The notes under the pieces are model-generated. The model did not search any database, was not told where the DNA came from, and worked only from the letters and a program-made list of their open reading frames with translations. From assembly GCA_002426795.1 (NCBI GenBank), contig DINQ01000008.1, positions 310,001 through 374,000 of the forward strand: a stretch of 64,000 nt of DNA, written 5' to 3'. Position numbers and translations under genes: made by a program. The stretch comes from Bacteroidales bacterium UBA5536. GTDB taxonomy: Bacteria > Bacteroidota > Bacteroidia > Bacteroidales > F082. Positions 1-8,760 of the stretch are shown piece after piece; the first letter of the stretch is position 1, and each line of letters starts with the position of its first letter.

Positions 1-73
1 ATTGCTTTGACAGCAAAGCTCTCAACTGACCATAACTGTTTGAAATTTGCTGTTTTTCGTCTTCAGTGAACAT
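1..73 (-). CDS. Partial gene, N-terminus only (possibly RelA/SpoT-like)
   Basis: The first 24 codons of a minus-strand gene that runs off the left edge, starting MFTEDEKQQISN. The start lies 90 bases after the floA stop and beyond a terminator hairpin, so this is probably a separate transcription unit. A short acidic N-terminus followed by a Tyr-x-x-Leu-x-x-Leu pattern resembles the beginning of some Bacteroidetes RelA/SpoT (p)ppGpp enzymes, but 24 residues are far too few for an assignment. I regard the function as unknown. Confidence 0.5.
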   Translation of the reverse strand, partial: MFTEDEKQQISNSYGQLRALLSKQ

Positions 74-101
74 CAGATTCCAGTTTCTATTCGCTCATTT
101 T

Positions 102-138
102 AAAAAAACGTTTGCTCCCAAGACAGAAACAAACGTTT
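102..138 (-). terminator. Intrinsic terminator of the clpS-nfeD-floA unit
   Basis: Nine-base inverted repeat AAACGTTTG (106-114) with CAAACGTTT (130-138). On the minus strand the stem is followed by a run of seven T. It sits 25 bases beyond the floA stop. Confidence 0.75.
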
Positions 139-163
139 TCTCTCATATTATCAAACCTACAGA

Positions 164-1171
164 CTATTTATCTTTCATTGGTTCCTGGCCTGATGGGCCG
201 AGTGGCTGTGATCCGGGATCAGAGATAGATTCCCTCATCTTGGTATCAGCCTGAATATTCTGGAAGCGATAGTAATCCATAATTCCAAGATGCCCCGACT
301 GAAAAGCTTCTGCTATGGCCTGTGGGATCAATGCCTCAGCCTGAATCACATTGGCACGGGCTTCCTGTGCTTTGGCACGCATTTCCTGTTCTTGTGCGAC
401 AGCCATCGCCCTGCGTTCTTCAGCTTTGGCCTGGGCAATATTTTTATCGGCATTAGCCTGATCCATTTGCAACACAGCACCAATATTTTTTCCAATATCA
501 ATGTCAGCGATATCGATAGAGAGGATTTCGAAGGCCGTTCCAGAGTCGAGTCCTTTTTTCAAAACTACTTTTGAAATGGAATCAGGATTTTCAAGTACAG
601 ACTTATGTGAATCAGCCGAACCTATGGATGAAACGATACCCTCGCCAACCCTGGCCAGAATCGTTTCCTCACCGGCACCACCAACCAATTGTTTGATGTT
701 TGCCCGCACAGTAACACGTGCCATGGCGATCAGCTGAATACCATCTTTTGCAACTGCAGCAACTTTTTTGGTGTCGATAACTTTCGGATTTACCGACATC
801 TGAACAGCCTCAAACACATCACGTCCGGCCAGGTCAATAGCGGTTGCCGTTTTGAAGTTGAGATCCATATTTGCCTTATCTGCCGAGATAAGTGCATTGA
901 TCACTTTTTGCACACGGCCACCGGCGAGATAATGCGCTTCAAGGTCGTCTCGTTCAAGTTTAATGCCTGCTTTGGTAGCAGCAATCATGCTGTTTACAAT
1001 CACTGAAGGTGGCACCTTACGCCATCTCATCAAAATCAACTGAATCAGTGAGATCCGCACACCAGATACGAGCGCGGTAAACCAAAGTCCAACCGGGATA
1101 AAGTAAAAAAGAAACCAAATCAGGAAAATTGATCCCAATCCAATGGCAATAATTACATACAAGTCTTCCAT
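164..1171 (-). CDS. floA: Flotillin-like protein FloA
   Basis: A 335-residue membrane scaffold protein of the SPFH/flotillin family, which in Bacillus organises functional membrane microdomains. One long hydrophobic segment (about residues 6-37) anchors it. The SPFH core follows (about 40-230), and the C-terminal part is Ala/Glu/Gln-rich (around 245-290, with repeated AKAEERR-like stretches) as expected for the flotillin coiled coil. The length matches bacterial FloA (about 330). It lies directly after an NfeD gene (1-base gap), the usual partner of SPFH proteins, which supports the call. The final roughly 20 residues are polar and Pro/Gly-rich. Confidence 0.93.
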   Translation of the reverse strand: MEDLYVIIAIGLGSIFLIWFLFYFIPVGLWFTALVSGVRISLIQLILMRWRKVPPSVIVNSMIAATKAGIKLERDDLEAHYLAGGRVQKVINALISADKANMDLNFKTATAIDLAGRDVFEAVQMSVNPKVIDTKKVAAVAKDGIQLIAMARVTVRANIKQLVGGAGEETILARVGEGIVSSIGSADSHKSVLENPDSISKVVLKKGLDSGTAFEILSIDIADIDIGKNIGAVLQMDQANADKNIAQAKAEERRAMAVAQEQEMRAKAQEARANVIQAEALIPQAIAEAFQSGHLGIMDYYRFQNIQADTKMRESISDPGSQPLGPSGQEPMKDK

Positions 1172-1172
1172 G

Positions 1173-1640
1173 CTAACTGTTTTTAAGTTTTACAAATATC
1201 TTATTCTTTTCAATTTTTAATACTTCAACAAATTGTTCCTCGTCAATAAACTCAGACCGGGATTGTACTTCAAAAAACTGATCGTTAAACACCGCTTTCC
1301 CCGTTGGCGCACATCTGGAGATCGTTTTGCCAACATCTCCCACTTTTACTGAATTCTCATCGATCGTATTTACCTTACTATCAACGTTTTTCTTTAACAT
1401 TACCCGATCCCAGGTTTTCGAACGTAAGGCAAGCGCAAGTGCAGCAGCATTTACAATGACCGTTCCGGCCAATGCCATATGCCCGGCCATTGCCCCTTCG
1501 CGCGAATATGCCAGAAACACACCAATGACCATCAATGCAAAACCAATCACGCCAGCCAGTCCTCCGCCCGGAATGACCAGGATTTCGAGCAAAACCATGA
1601 TAAGCCCAATGAAAATTAGAGTAAGGATAACTGTCCACAT
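1173..1640 (-). CDS. NfeD-like membrane protein (short form)
   Basis: A 155-residue protein with three closely spaced hydrophobic helices in its first half (about residues 2-22, 25-45 and 53-73) and a soluble C-terminal half (about 90-155) of the size of the NfeD OB-fold domain. It lacks the ClpP-like serine protease domain of long NfeD proteins, so it is the short class that pairs with flotillins. It is sandwiched between clpS (3-base gap) and floA (1-base gap), apparently one operon. It is inferred to work with FloA in membrane microdomain organisation. Confidence 0.85.
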   Translation of the reverse strand: MWTVILTLIFIGLIMVLLEILVIPGGGLAGVIGFALMVIGVFLAYSREGAMAGHMALAGTVIVNAAALALALRSKTWDRVMLKKNVDSKVNTIDENSVKVGDVGKTISRCAPTGKAVFNDQFFEVQSRSEFIDEEQFVEVLKIEKNKIFVKLKNS

Positions 1641-1643
1641 AGT

Positions 1644-1916
1644 TTATAAAATACTGGCGGTTAAGTGCCTGTTTAACAATTCAATTTGATAGGGTTTCAA
1701 AACACTCTCTGCTCCCGATTTAACCGAACATTTACCCTTGTAATGAGTAATCCAGGCACATGTCTCAGCCTGTTCAAAAGTGTGTTCGCAAACTTCTACC
1801 AAGGTTTCGATGACGTAATCAAACGTATTTACATCATCGTTGAAAAGCACCAGGTTTTTTTCTGATGCAACAATTTCTTCAGGCAATGAAAAAATAGACT
1901 CTTTTTCTTTGGTCAT
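1644..1916 (-). CDS. clpS: ATP-dependent Clp protease adaptor ClpS
   Basis: A 90-residue adaptor that hands N-degron substrates to ClpA/ClpC. The family hallmarks are visible: the LVLFNDDVNTFDYV segment (residues about 22-35) containing the Asn-Asp pair that reads the N-terminal residue, the EQAE segment, and the HYKGKCSVKSG region that forms the rest of the pocket. Length is typical. It is the first gene of the clpS-nfeD-floA unit. Coupling of ClpS to floA/nfeD is not a classical arrangement, and no functional link is known to me. Confidence 0.93.
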   Translation of the reverse strand: MTKEKESIFSLPEEIVASEKNLVLFNDDVNTFDYVIETLVEVCEHTFEQAETCAWITHYKGKCSVKSGAESVLKPYQIELLNRHLTASIL

Positions 1917-1950
1917 TTTTTTAAAACTTCAAATTGATGGGTTAAAGATA

Positions 1951-1958
1951 CAAATATA
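1951..1958 (-). promoter_or_regulatory. Probable -7 promoter element for clpS-nfeD-floA
   Basis: Reads TATATTTG on the minus strand, matching TAnnTTTG, 34 bases upstream of the clpS start. No convincing -33 TTTG at the right spacing, so confidence is moderate. Confidence 0.45.
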
Positions 1959-2048
1959 AACATGGTGAAACAGATGCTTAAAAATCTTTTTATGGCAATT
2001 TTCGAACAAATTAACACCGGGTATTGAGGCCAGGTGCGGCGTAAGTAA

Positions 2049-2056
2049 TAATTTTG
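2049..2056 (+). promoter_or_regulatory. -7 element TAATTTTG four bases from a start codon
   Basis: TAATTTTG (matches TAnnTTTG) ends four bases before the ATG at 2061. In Bacteroidetes transcription starts only a few bases after this motif, so the mRNA may begin at or near the ATG (leaderless). The -33 element is weak. Confidence 0.5.
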
Positions 2057-2060
2057 CCAA

Positions 2061-2717
2061 ATGAAAAAAATCACTCAGGTTGAGCTTTCGGAATTGGCTT
2101 CACGACTAAATGAACAGCTGGAATTGCCACTTCCGGGTGTTCAGGCACAACAAAGAACAGAGCCAATAACGAGACAGAATTTCAAGGAAAAATACCTTCA
2201 TGAAGAGCCTCCTCGCTTAAGTGCAATATTAATATTATTGTACGAAGACGAAGGACAGATCAAAACGGTATTTATCGAAAGACCAAAGTATGATGGCGTT
2301 CACAGTGGACAGATTGCTTTTCCGGGAGGCCGTCACGAAATCAGCGATATTTCATTGATTGACACAGCTTTGCGCGAAGCGAAAGAAGAAATAGGCATAA
2401 AACCTCAAACCATAAAAGTGCTCGGAACGCTAAGTAATCTTTACATTCCACCCAGTAACTTTGATGTGCTCCCTGTTTTAGGGATTTCGTCTGAAAAACC
2501 AACATTTGTTGCTGATCCTTTTGAAGTAAAAAAAATCATTCCAATGCCTCTGATCCATTTGATAAATCCTTCGAACTGTCGCATGGAAGAAATCAACCTT
2601 CGCAACAACAAGGTTTCTGTACCTTGTTATGTTTATCAGGACACCATCATTTGGGGAGCCACTGCAATGATTTTAAGTGAATTTGTAGAAATACTGACCA
2701 AAGCACTGAATCACTAG
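2061..2717 (+). CDS. NUDIX hydrolase, CoA pyrophosphatase type
   Basis: A 218-residue NUDIX protein. The box runs from Gly89-Gly90 in FPGGRHE through REAKEEIG, matching Gx5Ex7REUxEExGU with the catalytic glutamates present. The residues just before it (ERPKYDGVHSGQIAFPGG) and the spacing follow the subfamily of coenzyme A diphosphatases (NudL/YeaB, UPF0035), which cut CoA to 4'-phosphopantetheine and 3',5'-ADP. Its stop codon directly abuts the stop of the convergent OsmC gene at 2718, so no intergenic terminator exists. Substrate is inferred from family resemblance only. Confidence 0.88.
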   Translation: MKKITQVELSELASRLNEQLELPLPGVQAQQRTEPITRQNFKEKYLHEEPPRLSAILILLYEDEGQIKTVFIERPKYDGVHSGQIAFPGGRHEISDISLIDTALREAKEEIGIKPQTIKVLGTLSNLYIPPSNFDVLPVLGISSEKPTFVADPFEVKKIIPMPLIHLINPSNCRMEEINLRNNKVSVPCYVYQDTIIWGATAMILSEFVEILTKALNH

Positions 2718-3131
2718 CTATTCGATCACGATCGAGCTGGTGATTTCTGCTCCCTTTCGCAACAGCTCACTAACGCCACAATAACGCTCTTGTGACAGAT
2801 TGACTGCTTTTTCAACTTTTTCACGATCGAGGTTTTCGCCTTTTAGCGTGTAGGTGATGTGTATTTTGTGGTAATATTTCGGATGCTCTTCAGTAAGCTC
2901 ACCATCAACTTCAACATTGAAATAACTTGGCTCGACGCGCATTTTTTTTAGAATAGAAATTACATCCATCCCTGTACATCCGCCTAATGAGGCTAATGTC
3001 AATGGTTTAGGACGAGGACCTTTATTTTGGCCACCAACTTTTTCGTCAGCATCTATTGTAAGTTTAAATCCGTTCACGTCGGCTTCAAAAGCCATGTCGC
3101 CTGTCCATTTTATGTCTACTTTGTTATTCAT
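2718..3131 (-). CDS. OsmC/Ohr family peroxiredoxin-like protein
   Basis: About 137 residues starting MNNKVDIKWTG at 3131. An open frame continues to 3260, but that would overlap the end of the upstream gene (stop at 3148) and adds no family-like residues. The first conserved Cys is in LGGCTGMDVISILKK and the second in QERYCGVSELL, the two redox cysteines of OsmC proteins (YhfA-like branch). The family reduces organic hydroperoxides, although the YhfA branch is poorly understood. It is 16 bases downstream of the beta-propeller lipoprotein gene, so it may be the last gene of the B12 operon; that could be simple read-through. Confidence 0.85.
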   Translation of the reverse strand: MNNKVDIKWTGDMAFEADVNGFKLTIDADEKVGGQNKGPRPKPLTLASLGGCTGMDVISILKKMRVEPSYFNVEVDGELTEEHPKYYHKIHITYTLKGENLDREKVEKAVNLSQERYCGVSELLRKGAEITSSIVIE

Positions 3132-3147
3132 CGCAATTTTTTTAATG

Positions 3148-4218
3148 TTAATAATTGAATCCAATAAATCCTGGAATAATACCTGCCTTGAGTGAATCAA
3201 TAAGTATGCCATTTGGTCGATATCTGAAAACATACCCGTTTTGCACATAGTTGATTGCATCCGTTACCATCACGGTAGATTGGTGAGGATGAATGGCAAT
3301 TGTGAAAAAATTTCGGTTACCTGCTTCTATGAAAGGTATTTCAGTTAATGATTGTGCATCGATCGGCATTTGGTAAACATCCTTATTTAGAAAATACAGC
3401 GTATCAGCCTTACCATTGATGGTTAGTTGCTCAGGCGACATTTCAAGCGAAGGAAAATCAAACTTTTGGAGGATTTGACGATTTGTCGGGTTGATTTGAT
3501 ACAAGGCAGGGGTTTCTTCGTTGAGGTAACCTCCACTGCAAAGCACCCACAGCTTGCCATTTTTGTCGAGAACCATGCTATTTGGTTCCTTAGTGACAAC
3601 GATACTGTCTACTACCTGATCAATTGAGGCATCAATAATTTGAATGGTATTATTTTTTGTTGTTTGATTGTAGTTTGACCAATTAGCGACGAATACTTCA
3701 ACGCCAGAAAGAATCATGGATTCAGTTGTTTTTCCTGTTTCTATCAACCCCAGGTGTTGCATGGTTTGTGGATTAAAAACGAAAACTCCTTTTTCCTGAA
3801 AATCTGACACATAAGCTTTGTTGGCATCGACAACCAGCATATTTCTGGGCGACTGAAGCTGGGCAATTTTTCTTTTAAAGAGCCCTGTTTTGGCATCGAT
3901 CGCATAAATGTGCCCGCTGTTGTTTACCACAATAAAGGCCAAATCACCATAAAAACACATGCTCTGAGCAACATCTCCCAAAGGCGCTGCATTGAGTTTG
4001 TAAAACAAGTTATTTGTCATTTTAACGGAATCTTCACTAAAAAATGACAAAGATGAATTGCCTGATGTGAAATTTCCCTGATTCAGGACAAAAAAACCAT
4101 TTCCCAAAAGCCCAGGCAATGGCGGAAAATCCCGTGGTTCATTTTTACTACATCCAGTCAATAGAAATACGCCAAGTGCAACAACTAGATATATTTTATT
4201 TATTTTCAGCCCTTTCAT
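3148..4218 (-). CDS. Surface beta-propeller lipoprotein of the B12 locus (BtuG-like candidate)
   Basis: A 356-residue lipoprotein. The N-terminal hydrophobic stretch ends in the lipobox LLTGCS, with a lipidation Cys at about residue 23. The remainder is made of YncE-like blades: repeated segments such as KAYVSDFQ, GVFVFNPQT and IYAIDAKTG, where short strands end in Asp/Asn turns. In Bacteroides, BtuG is a seven-bladed propeller lipoprotein that sits on BtuB and binds B12 very tightly. This gene is next to a BtuB-like receptor gene in a cobalamin-riboswitch operon, so a BtuG-like role is inferred. Sequence identity with BtuG was not tested. Confidence 0.7.
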   Translation of the reverse strand: MKGLKINKIYLVVALGVFLLTGCSKNEPRDFPPLPGLLGNGFFVLNQGNFTSGNSSLSFFSEDSVKMTNNLFYKLNAAPLGDVAQSMCFYGDLAFIVVNNSGHIYAIDAKTGLFKRKIAQLQSPRNMLVVDANKAYVSDFQEKGVFVFNPQTMQHLGLIETGKTTESMILSGVEVFVANWSNYNQTTKNNTIQIIDASIDQVVDSIVVTKEPNSMVLDKNGKLWVLCSGGYLNEETPALYQINPTNRQILQKFDFPSLEMSPEQLTINGKADTLYFLNKDVYQMPIDAQSLTEIPFIEAGNRNFFTIAIHPHQSTVMVTDAINYVQNGYVFRYRPNGILIDSLKAGIIPGFIGFNY

Positions 4219-4266
4219 GGAATTTTACATTAATTTAGTGATTATAAACACGATTACTTTTTGCGT

Positions 4267-6204
4267 TTACAGTTTATATCGCATCGAAATTTCAAAATTT
4301 CTGCCTGGCATAGGCCTCCACAACACGGTCTGATACTGTATATCTGTCAGGTTATTGACCCTGACTTCAGCTGTAAATTTCCCAAATGCACGTCCCATAC
4401 GCAATTGATGCAGCGTAAACGGATCAAGCCTGAATGCATAAAACTCTTCCTCATTCAACGAAGTAGATCTCTCGCCCGTAAAATCAATGGCATAACCAAA
4501 TTCCCAATTTTTATATTGCATACGCGCAAAGATATTGGCATGATGCTTTGGGATATAGATCAACTGCTTCCCACTGCTATTTTCAATTTTTGCTACCGGG
4601 CTTTCATCCGTGGTCAGTGTATATGTGTAGTTGAAAGTAAAGCTCATTTTCAATCGATTCAGCTCAAAGGCCGTACTTACAAATGCTTCCAAACCACGCG
4701 CATACACTTTTGAAATATTCTCAGGAATCCAATAGCGATAAGCAGAAGGTCGCCATTGTATCCAATCGTTAATGGTTGAAGCAAAAGCACCGAAACGTGT
4801 ATCCAATTTCAGGTAGTTATTGTGCATTTTCCAGTTTACTGATACATCAGCTGAGGTCGCCGTTTCGGCTTTCAGCTCACTGTTTCCGCCCGGAAACCAA
4901 TACAAATCGTTTAAACTGGGATTTTTGTAATTTTTACTCAATCCCATCTGAATCACCAGGTTTTGCACGCTGGGAACATTAATATTTAAGCTTAAAGAAG
5001 GGCTTAACCCTACATTTTTTCTGTCAACAAAATCTTGTCGAAGAGAAAGGTCGGTTTTAAAATGCTTCCAAAAATTGATATGATTTCCTAATGTGATCGA
5101 TTTTTTGTCACGTTGAATTGTTTCAGAGAAATTATTGGATTCTACGTTTTCAAAATCCCATTGCAACTTTGCAAATAAGACCCAGTTTTTTTGCAGGCTC
5201 TGCTCTACTTCAACGAGTTGATGCCCAATCTTGGAGCGGTTAATGGCATCTATCAATGTCACTGTTTGTGGTGCATCGTCATTGGTACTCGTACGCAGAA
5301 AGTATTGCTGGTTTTCAATGAAAAAAGCTGATTTTATTTCCATTCTTCCACTATTCCAAAAACGTTTAAAACCAATCACATTCCGGTGAAACCTGTCATT
5401 TTGAAACTCTTCCGGATTCCCGCCTCTTTCAATGTTTGGCATGATGGGTGGCAGGTTTCGGTTGTTCCATTGGTTCCAGCTAATAAAGCTTAAAATACCT
5501 GCTTTTGTCGAAACATGAAACTCTTGCATTAACCCATAATCGGAGTAATCAGCCTGTTGCTGTTCCATTTTTCTGGCTGGAAGCGTGGCCGTATTAAGAT
5601 ATTCAAAGTTGTTTAAACTGGACTTTCTAAAAAGCCTGGTCCTCGCCTGCACTTTTCCATTTGAAACAGAAATATCAGCAAAAGAACCAAAAGATTGATA
5701 ACTGCCAACTGATTGCAATACTTCGAGGTTGAAATGTTTAGAGATTACAGCTTCATTTTCTACTGAAATTGTTCCACCAATTCCACCTGATCGCTCAGCG
5801 GCCCTTGAGCCCCAAGCCAATTGCATGAGGTCGGCGAAAAATACCGGAATCGTGCTTAAGTCAACTTGCCCAAGTGTAGGTGCATTCACCGGAAAATCAT
5901 TCCAAAGGACCAACGTATGGCTTGCAGTTGTTCCTCTGAATGAAGCTGTTGCAAGCCCACCTGGGCCATAACTTTTAATAAAAACAGGACTTTGGAGTTG
6001 CAGCAATTGTGATAAACTACCCTGTTTGAATGGCTCTAATTTCTGGCTGTTATAGTTGATGCCAGAGCCAACAATTTTCTGATCGGAACGCGTAGAAACA
6101 ATTTCAAATTCCGCTAGATTCAAGGTATCAACAGCCGTCTGCGCAAAAATCTCCGTTGTACAGACAACTAAAAACAAGCCGGTGATCAATTGCCATAACT
6201 TCAT
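4267..6204 (-). CDS. BtuB-like TonB-dependent receptor (vitamin B12)
   Basis: A 645-residue outer-membrane receptor with a signal peptide (about residues 1-21, cut near FAQ). A short TonB-box-like segment (DTLNLAEFEIVSTR) is followed by a plug domain (about 40-160, with SFRGTTASHTLVLWN and GGIGGTISVEN, typical plug motifs). The rest is a beta-barrel ending in an aromatic strand (NFEISMRYKL). Length fits BtuB (about 600) rather than the 900-1100-residue SusC group. It lacks a carboxypeptidase-regulatory N-domain. The start overlaps the previous gene by four bases (ATGA), so it is co-translated within the cobalamin riboswitch operon; specificity for B12 is inferred from that. Confidence 0.82.
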   Translation of the reverse strand: MKLWQLITGLFLVVCTTEIFAQTAVDTLNLAEFEIVSTRSDQKIVGSGINYNSQKLEPFKQGSLSQLLQLQSPVFIKSYGPGGLATASFRGTTASHTLVLWNDFPVNAPTLGQVDLSTIPVFFADLMQLAWGSRAAERSGGIGGTISVENEAVISKHFNLEVLQSVGSYQSFGSFADISVSNGKVQARTRLFRKSSLNNFEYLNTATLPARKMEQQQADYSDYGLMQEFHVSTKAGILSFISWNQWNNRNLPPIMPNIERGGNPEEFQNDRFHRNVIGFKRFWNSGRMEIKSAFFIENQQYFLRTSTNDDAPQTVTLIDAINRSKIGHQLVEVEQSLQKNWVLFAKLQWDFENVESNNFSETIQRDKKSITLGNHINFWKHFKTDLSLRQDFVDRKNVGLSPSLSLNINVPSVQNLVIQMGLSKNYKNPSLNDLYWFPGGNSELKAETATSADVSVNWKMHNNYLKLDTRFGAFASTINDWIQWRPSAYRYWIPENISKVYARGLEAFVSTAFELNRLKMSFTFNYTYTLTTDESPVAKIENSSGKQLIYIPKHHANIFARMQYKNWEFGYAIDFTGERSTSLNEEEFYAFRLDPFTLHQLRMGRAFGKFTAEVRVNNLTDIQYQTVLWRPMPGRNFEISMRYKL

Positions 6205-7184
6205 TGCTTCAATAGCTTTTTTGCAATCAATTTGTCAAATACTTTAATTTGAATCACATAAACTCCACTGCGCAAGTCTGACACATCGATTTTCTGGTTT
6301 TTGGAAATAATATTCCCCTTTTTGATCATTAGACCTTCGAGAGAAGTAATGTGAAAAGCAGACAACTTCAATGACTCCGGCACCCAAATTGTAATATAAT
6401 CCCTTGCTGGATTGGGCCATAGTCTGAAAGAAGCAATGCTGTTTTCCGATTCTCCCAGCTGACTTTTATCATGAATCACGCCCACAGCATCCAAATCGAA
6501 ACCACCTGATGGAAAAGGCGTTGGCCAGGGATCATTGATTGTATTTCCTCGGCTGTCAACACTTCCCAAACTTCCGTCAATTGATCCAATTACATCTATA
6601 ACCTTGACATACTGCACATTATTCTTGTTGAGCAAAGGATGATCGGGCAAGCTGTCCAGATCAAATGGTGCTCCATAGAAAACCGGGCATACCCCTGCCA
6701 ACATGTCAATTTTGCTGGCGTCGAGGGTTCCGAATGTTTCAACCTGTGTTGTAATCTGTGTGTTTGAAATGCCAGGAAACCTAAAAAAATCGACCCCATT
6801 GCTACTCACTTCAACATGAGCGAGTTCCAGAAACTGGAAATCAAAAGCATTTTCAAAAACAGCGAAATCAGCACCTTGCCCATTTTGAATGGGAAAAGGA
6901 AAACGCAGTGTTGCGCAGCCACCATCCCCTAAACTCACAACATCATTATCGGCCTTTCCAAGAGCAGCTGTGTTTTCACCGTAGCTGGCATATCCAATTT
7001 CGGGTGAACCTACCTGCGCCAGGCCTCTGTCCACCTCAACCTCAGTAGCCCAATGCACAAAAATATTGCTATCACAATAGATACCAGTTATTTCGTTTCC
7101 TGTATTGTTGTACTGCGCAAGTACAGAATTTGGAAACCCCAAAACCAAAATAGACAAGCCGGTGATTAATCTAGATTTCATCAA
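6201..7184 (-). CDS. T9SS-sorted secreted protein of the B12 operon
   Basis: 327 residues. A signal peptide (1-23, ending VLAQ) is followed by a domain of about 215 residues with motifs FAVFENAF and HVEVSSNGVDFFRFP, and a C-terminal T9SS type A sorting domain (about 255-327, SFRLWPNPARDYITIW then GVYVIQIK). It should be exported through the Sec system and the type IX machinery and held on the cell surface. Both neighbours overlap by four bases (ATGA). I do not recognise a defined enzymatic family. Its position in a cobalamin-riboswitch operon beside btuB suggests a B12-binding accessory protein, perhaps the counterpart of BtuH in Bacteroides; this is inference. Confidence 0.7.
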   Translation of the reverse strand: MMKSRLITGLSILVLGFPNSVLAQYNNTGNEITGIYCDSNIFVHWATEVEVDRGLAQVGSPEIGYASYGENTAALGKADNDVVSLGDGGCATLRFPFPIQNGQGADFAVFENAFDFQFLELAHVEVSSNGVDFFRFPGISNTQITTQVETFGTLDASKIDMLAGVCPVFYGAPFDLDSLPDHPLLNKNNVQYVKVIDVIGSIDGSLGSVDSRGNTINDPWPTPFPSGGFDLDAVGVIHDKSQLGESENSIASFRLWPNPARDYITIWVPESLKLSAFHITSLEGLMIKKGNIISKNQKIDVSDLRSGVYVIQIKVFDKLIAKKLLKQ

Positions 7185-8470
7185 TGGTTTACAATGATTT
7201 TTTGAGTGCTAACTATTTGGTTTTCTGTTGCAACTCTCAGAAAATATACACCTGAAGGAATAGCGTCAAGCTGCCAAGTAAGCATATTTTGAAGTGATTT
7301 TTCAAGCATGGTACGTCCCTGCATATCAATGAGGCTTATGGTTGAATGACCCGCCAGACCAACAGCATTTATATGCACGATCCGATTTGCCGGGTTAGGA
7401 TAAACATCCAATATAATTGCTTGATTTACTGAAATAAAGGCAGGAGTTCGGTAATCAAAAGCAATGGCTTCTGGAGAGATTCCTGCATCAAATTCGCTTG
7501 TTTCATCTCCATCAATTGTATAAATATAACCCTGCCCAAATGAGAAATAATCAGAAACGGTAGCATAAAAAACGTGTCCCAATTCATCAAAAGCGACATC
7601 AGCAAAATAAACAAAATTAACTGAACCAGGATCTTCAACAATTTGATTATTAATAACTTGCATAGAAACCAAATCGACAGATCCGATTCCATTATCCATT
7701 ATCAAATACAATATGTTTCCATCAACAGCAATTCCTTTTCCTAAAGCGTGGTCGAAGCTATACGTTGAATAGGTATCATCTGAAGGGTTGTAAACAAGGA
7801 TGTTTCCAATGCTGGTTCCCCAGGCTGACTTACAAACAGCCACAATTTTATTTTCAAAAGCAAATAAGGAATAAATCCCAATAGCTTCTCCACCCAAATT
7901 CACTTCTTTTACAAAAGCACCAGTTTGTGCATCAATCACAGCAAGGCTTCCGGTTGTAGCAAAATAATCACCCGGAACAGCCACAAATAAGCGATCATTC
8001 TGTAAAAGCATTCCGGCTGTTTCTCCAGAAATCTGATCGATCGTGTTTTCTAAAGCCATTGATTCAGCATCGAATATGCGCAAAAAACCACTTGTTTCCG
8101 GGTACTGAATAGTCATGAAAATCTTGTTATCAACCACTTGCACAAAATTTGGACCCGACACTGCAATTGTGTTCATCCTTTGCATATTTTCCAGATTGTA
8201 AACAACCAACGAATCGGTAGCGGTAACGAACAGTTGGTTATTGTTCACATGCATTTTCTGCACAGCTTGTGTATAAATGGTATCAAAATTGGACTGATTT
8301 CCGGTAATCGGGTCCAGGGTTGACAAGGTAACGAAATCTGTCGGGTCAGAAAAAGCGCCTCCGGAAGCGATAATTACCTGATTCAACACTTGCTGTGCCT
8401 GAATGAAATTTATCTGCAACAGCATGATTCCCAGTAAAATAAGTGGGAATTTTAGTAAATGTTTTTTCAT
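7181..8470 (-). CDS. T9SS-sorted beta-propeller protein, first gene of the B12 operon
   Basis: 429 residues: signal peptide (1-25, ending FIQAQ), a central propeller-like region (about 35-340) with repeated strand-turn units such as MHVNNNQLFVTATD, LQNDRLFVAVPGD and VDGNILYLIMD, and a C-terminal type A sorting domain (about 355-429, ILDVYPNPANRIVHIN then GVYFLRVATE). It is the first gene after the cobalamin riboswitch. It resembles the lipoprotein propeller at 3148-4218 in architecture but uses T9SS anchoring instead of a lipid. A BtuG-like surface B12-binding role is plausible and untested. The start MKKHLLKFPL is preceded by an A-rich stretch without a clear Shine-Dalgarno sequence. Confidence 0.72.
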   Translation of the reverse strand: MKKHLLKFPLILLGIMLLQINFIQAQQVLNQVIIASGGAFSDPTDFVTLSTLDPITGNQSNFDTIYTQAVQKMHVNNNQLFVTATDSLVVYNLENMQRMNTIAVSGPNFVQVVDNKIFMTIQYPETSGFLRIFDAESMALENTIDQISGETAGMLLQNDRLFVAVPGDYFATTGSLAVIDAQTGAFVKEVNLGGEAIGIYSLFAFENKIVAVCKSAWGTSIGNILVYNPSDDTYSTYSFDHALGKGIAVDGNILYLIMDNGIGSVDLVSMQVINNQIVEDPGSVNFVYFADVAFDELGHVFYATVSDYFSFGQGYIYTIDGDETSEFDAGISPEAIAFDYRTPAFISVNQAIILDVYPNPANRIVHINAVGLAGHSTISLIDMQGRTMLEKSLQNMLTWQLDAIPSGVYFLRVATENQIVSTQKIIVNH

Positions 8471-8552
8471 AAAAAAGTTTTAAGGTTAAATCATTACAAC
8501 CTCAAAACTGTCAGGATAAAATGTCGTAAGCGACCGTGGCAACTTTACCGAC

Positions 8553-8746
8553 AAGCTTTTGTCCCGAAAGCTTTGGATAAAATTCTGATGCCTGGCAGGT
8601 CTTCTGACTTACTCTCTTTCGGCGCCTTCCCATGTGCCTTTGCAAACAGTGGCCTATTACCGAAAGTTGATGAAGAGCTTACAGCAGCGGGAACTGTTCA
8701 GGATTTTCACCTGATTCCCTTTTCAGTCGACATTTATTATGTCAAC
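8553..8746 (-). ncRNA. Cobalamin riboswitch
   Basis: Read on the minus strand this contains the B12-element landmarks in order: GGGAATCAGGTGAAAATCC, then CAGTTCCCGCTGCTGTAAGC, GCCACTG, TGGGAAGGC, and AGTAAGTCAGAAGACCTGCC, which is the B12 box (core about 8589-8740). Downstream are a small hairpin AAGCTTT/AAAGCTT (8553-8573) and GTCG-TAAG-CGAC (8524-8535), which may belong to the expression platform. No T-rich terminator follows, so control may be translational. It lies about 100 bases upstream of the start at 8470 and should repress the B12 uptake operon when adenosyl- or methylcobalamin is plentiful. Confidence 0.95.
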
Positions 8747-8760
8747 ACCAATCATCATGG

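Noticed and set aside
66..254. 62-codon plus-strand open frame over the floA end and the left-edge gene
   Set aside because: Antisense to floA and across a terminator hairpin; composition is that of a shadow frame.
3132..3260. Longer N-terminus of the OsmC gene
   Set aside because: It would overlap the end of the propeller lipoprotein gene and adds no OsmC-like residues; start at 3131 preferred.
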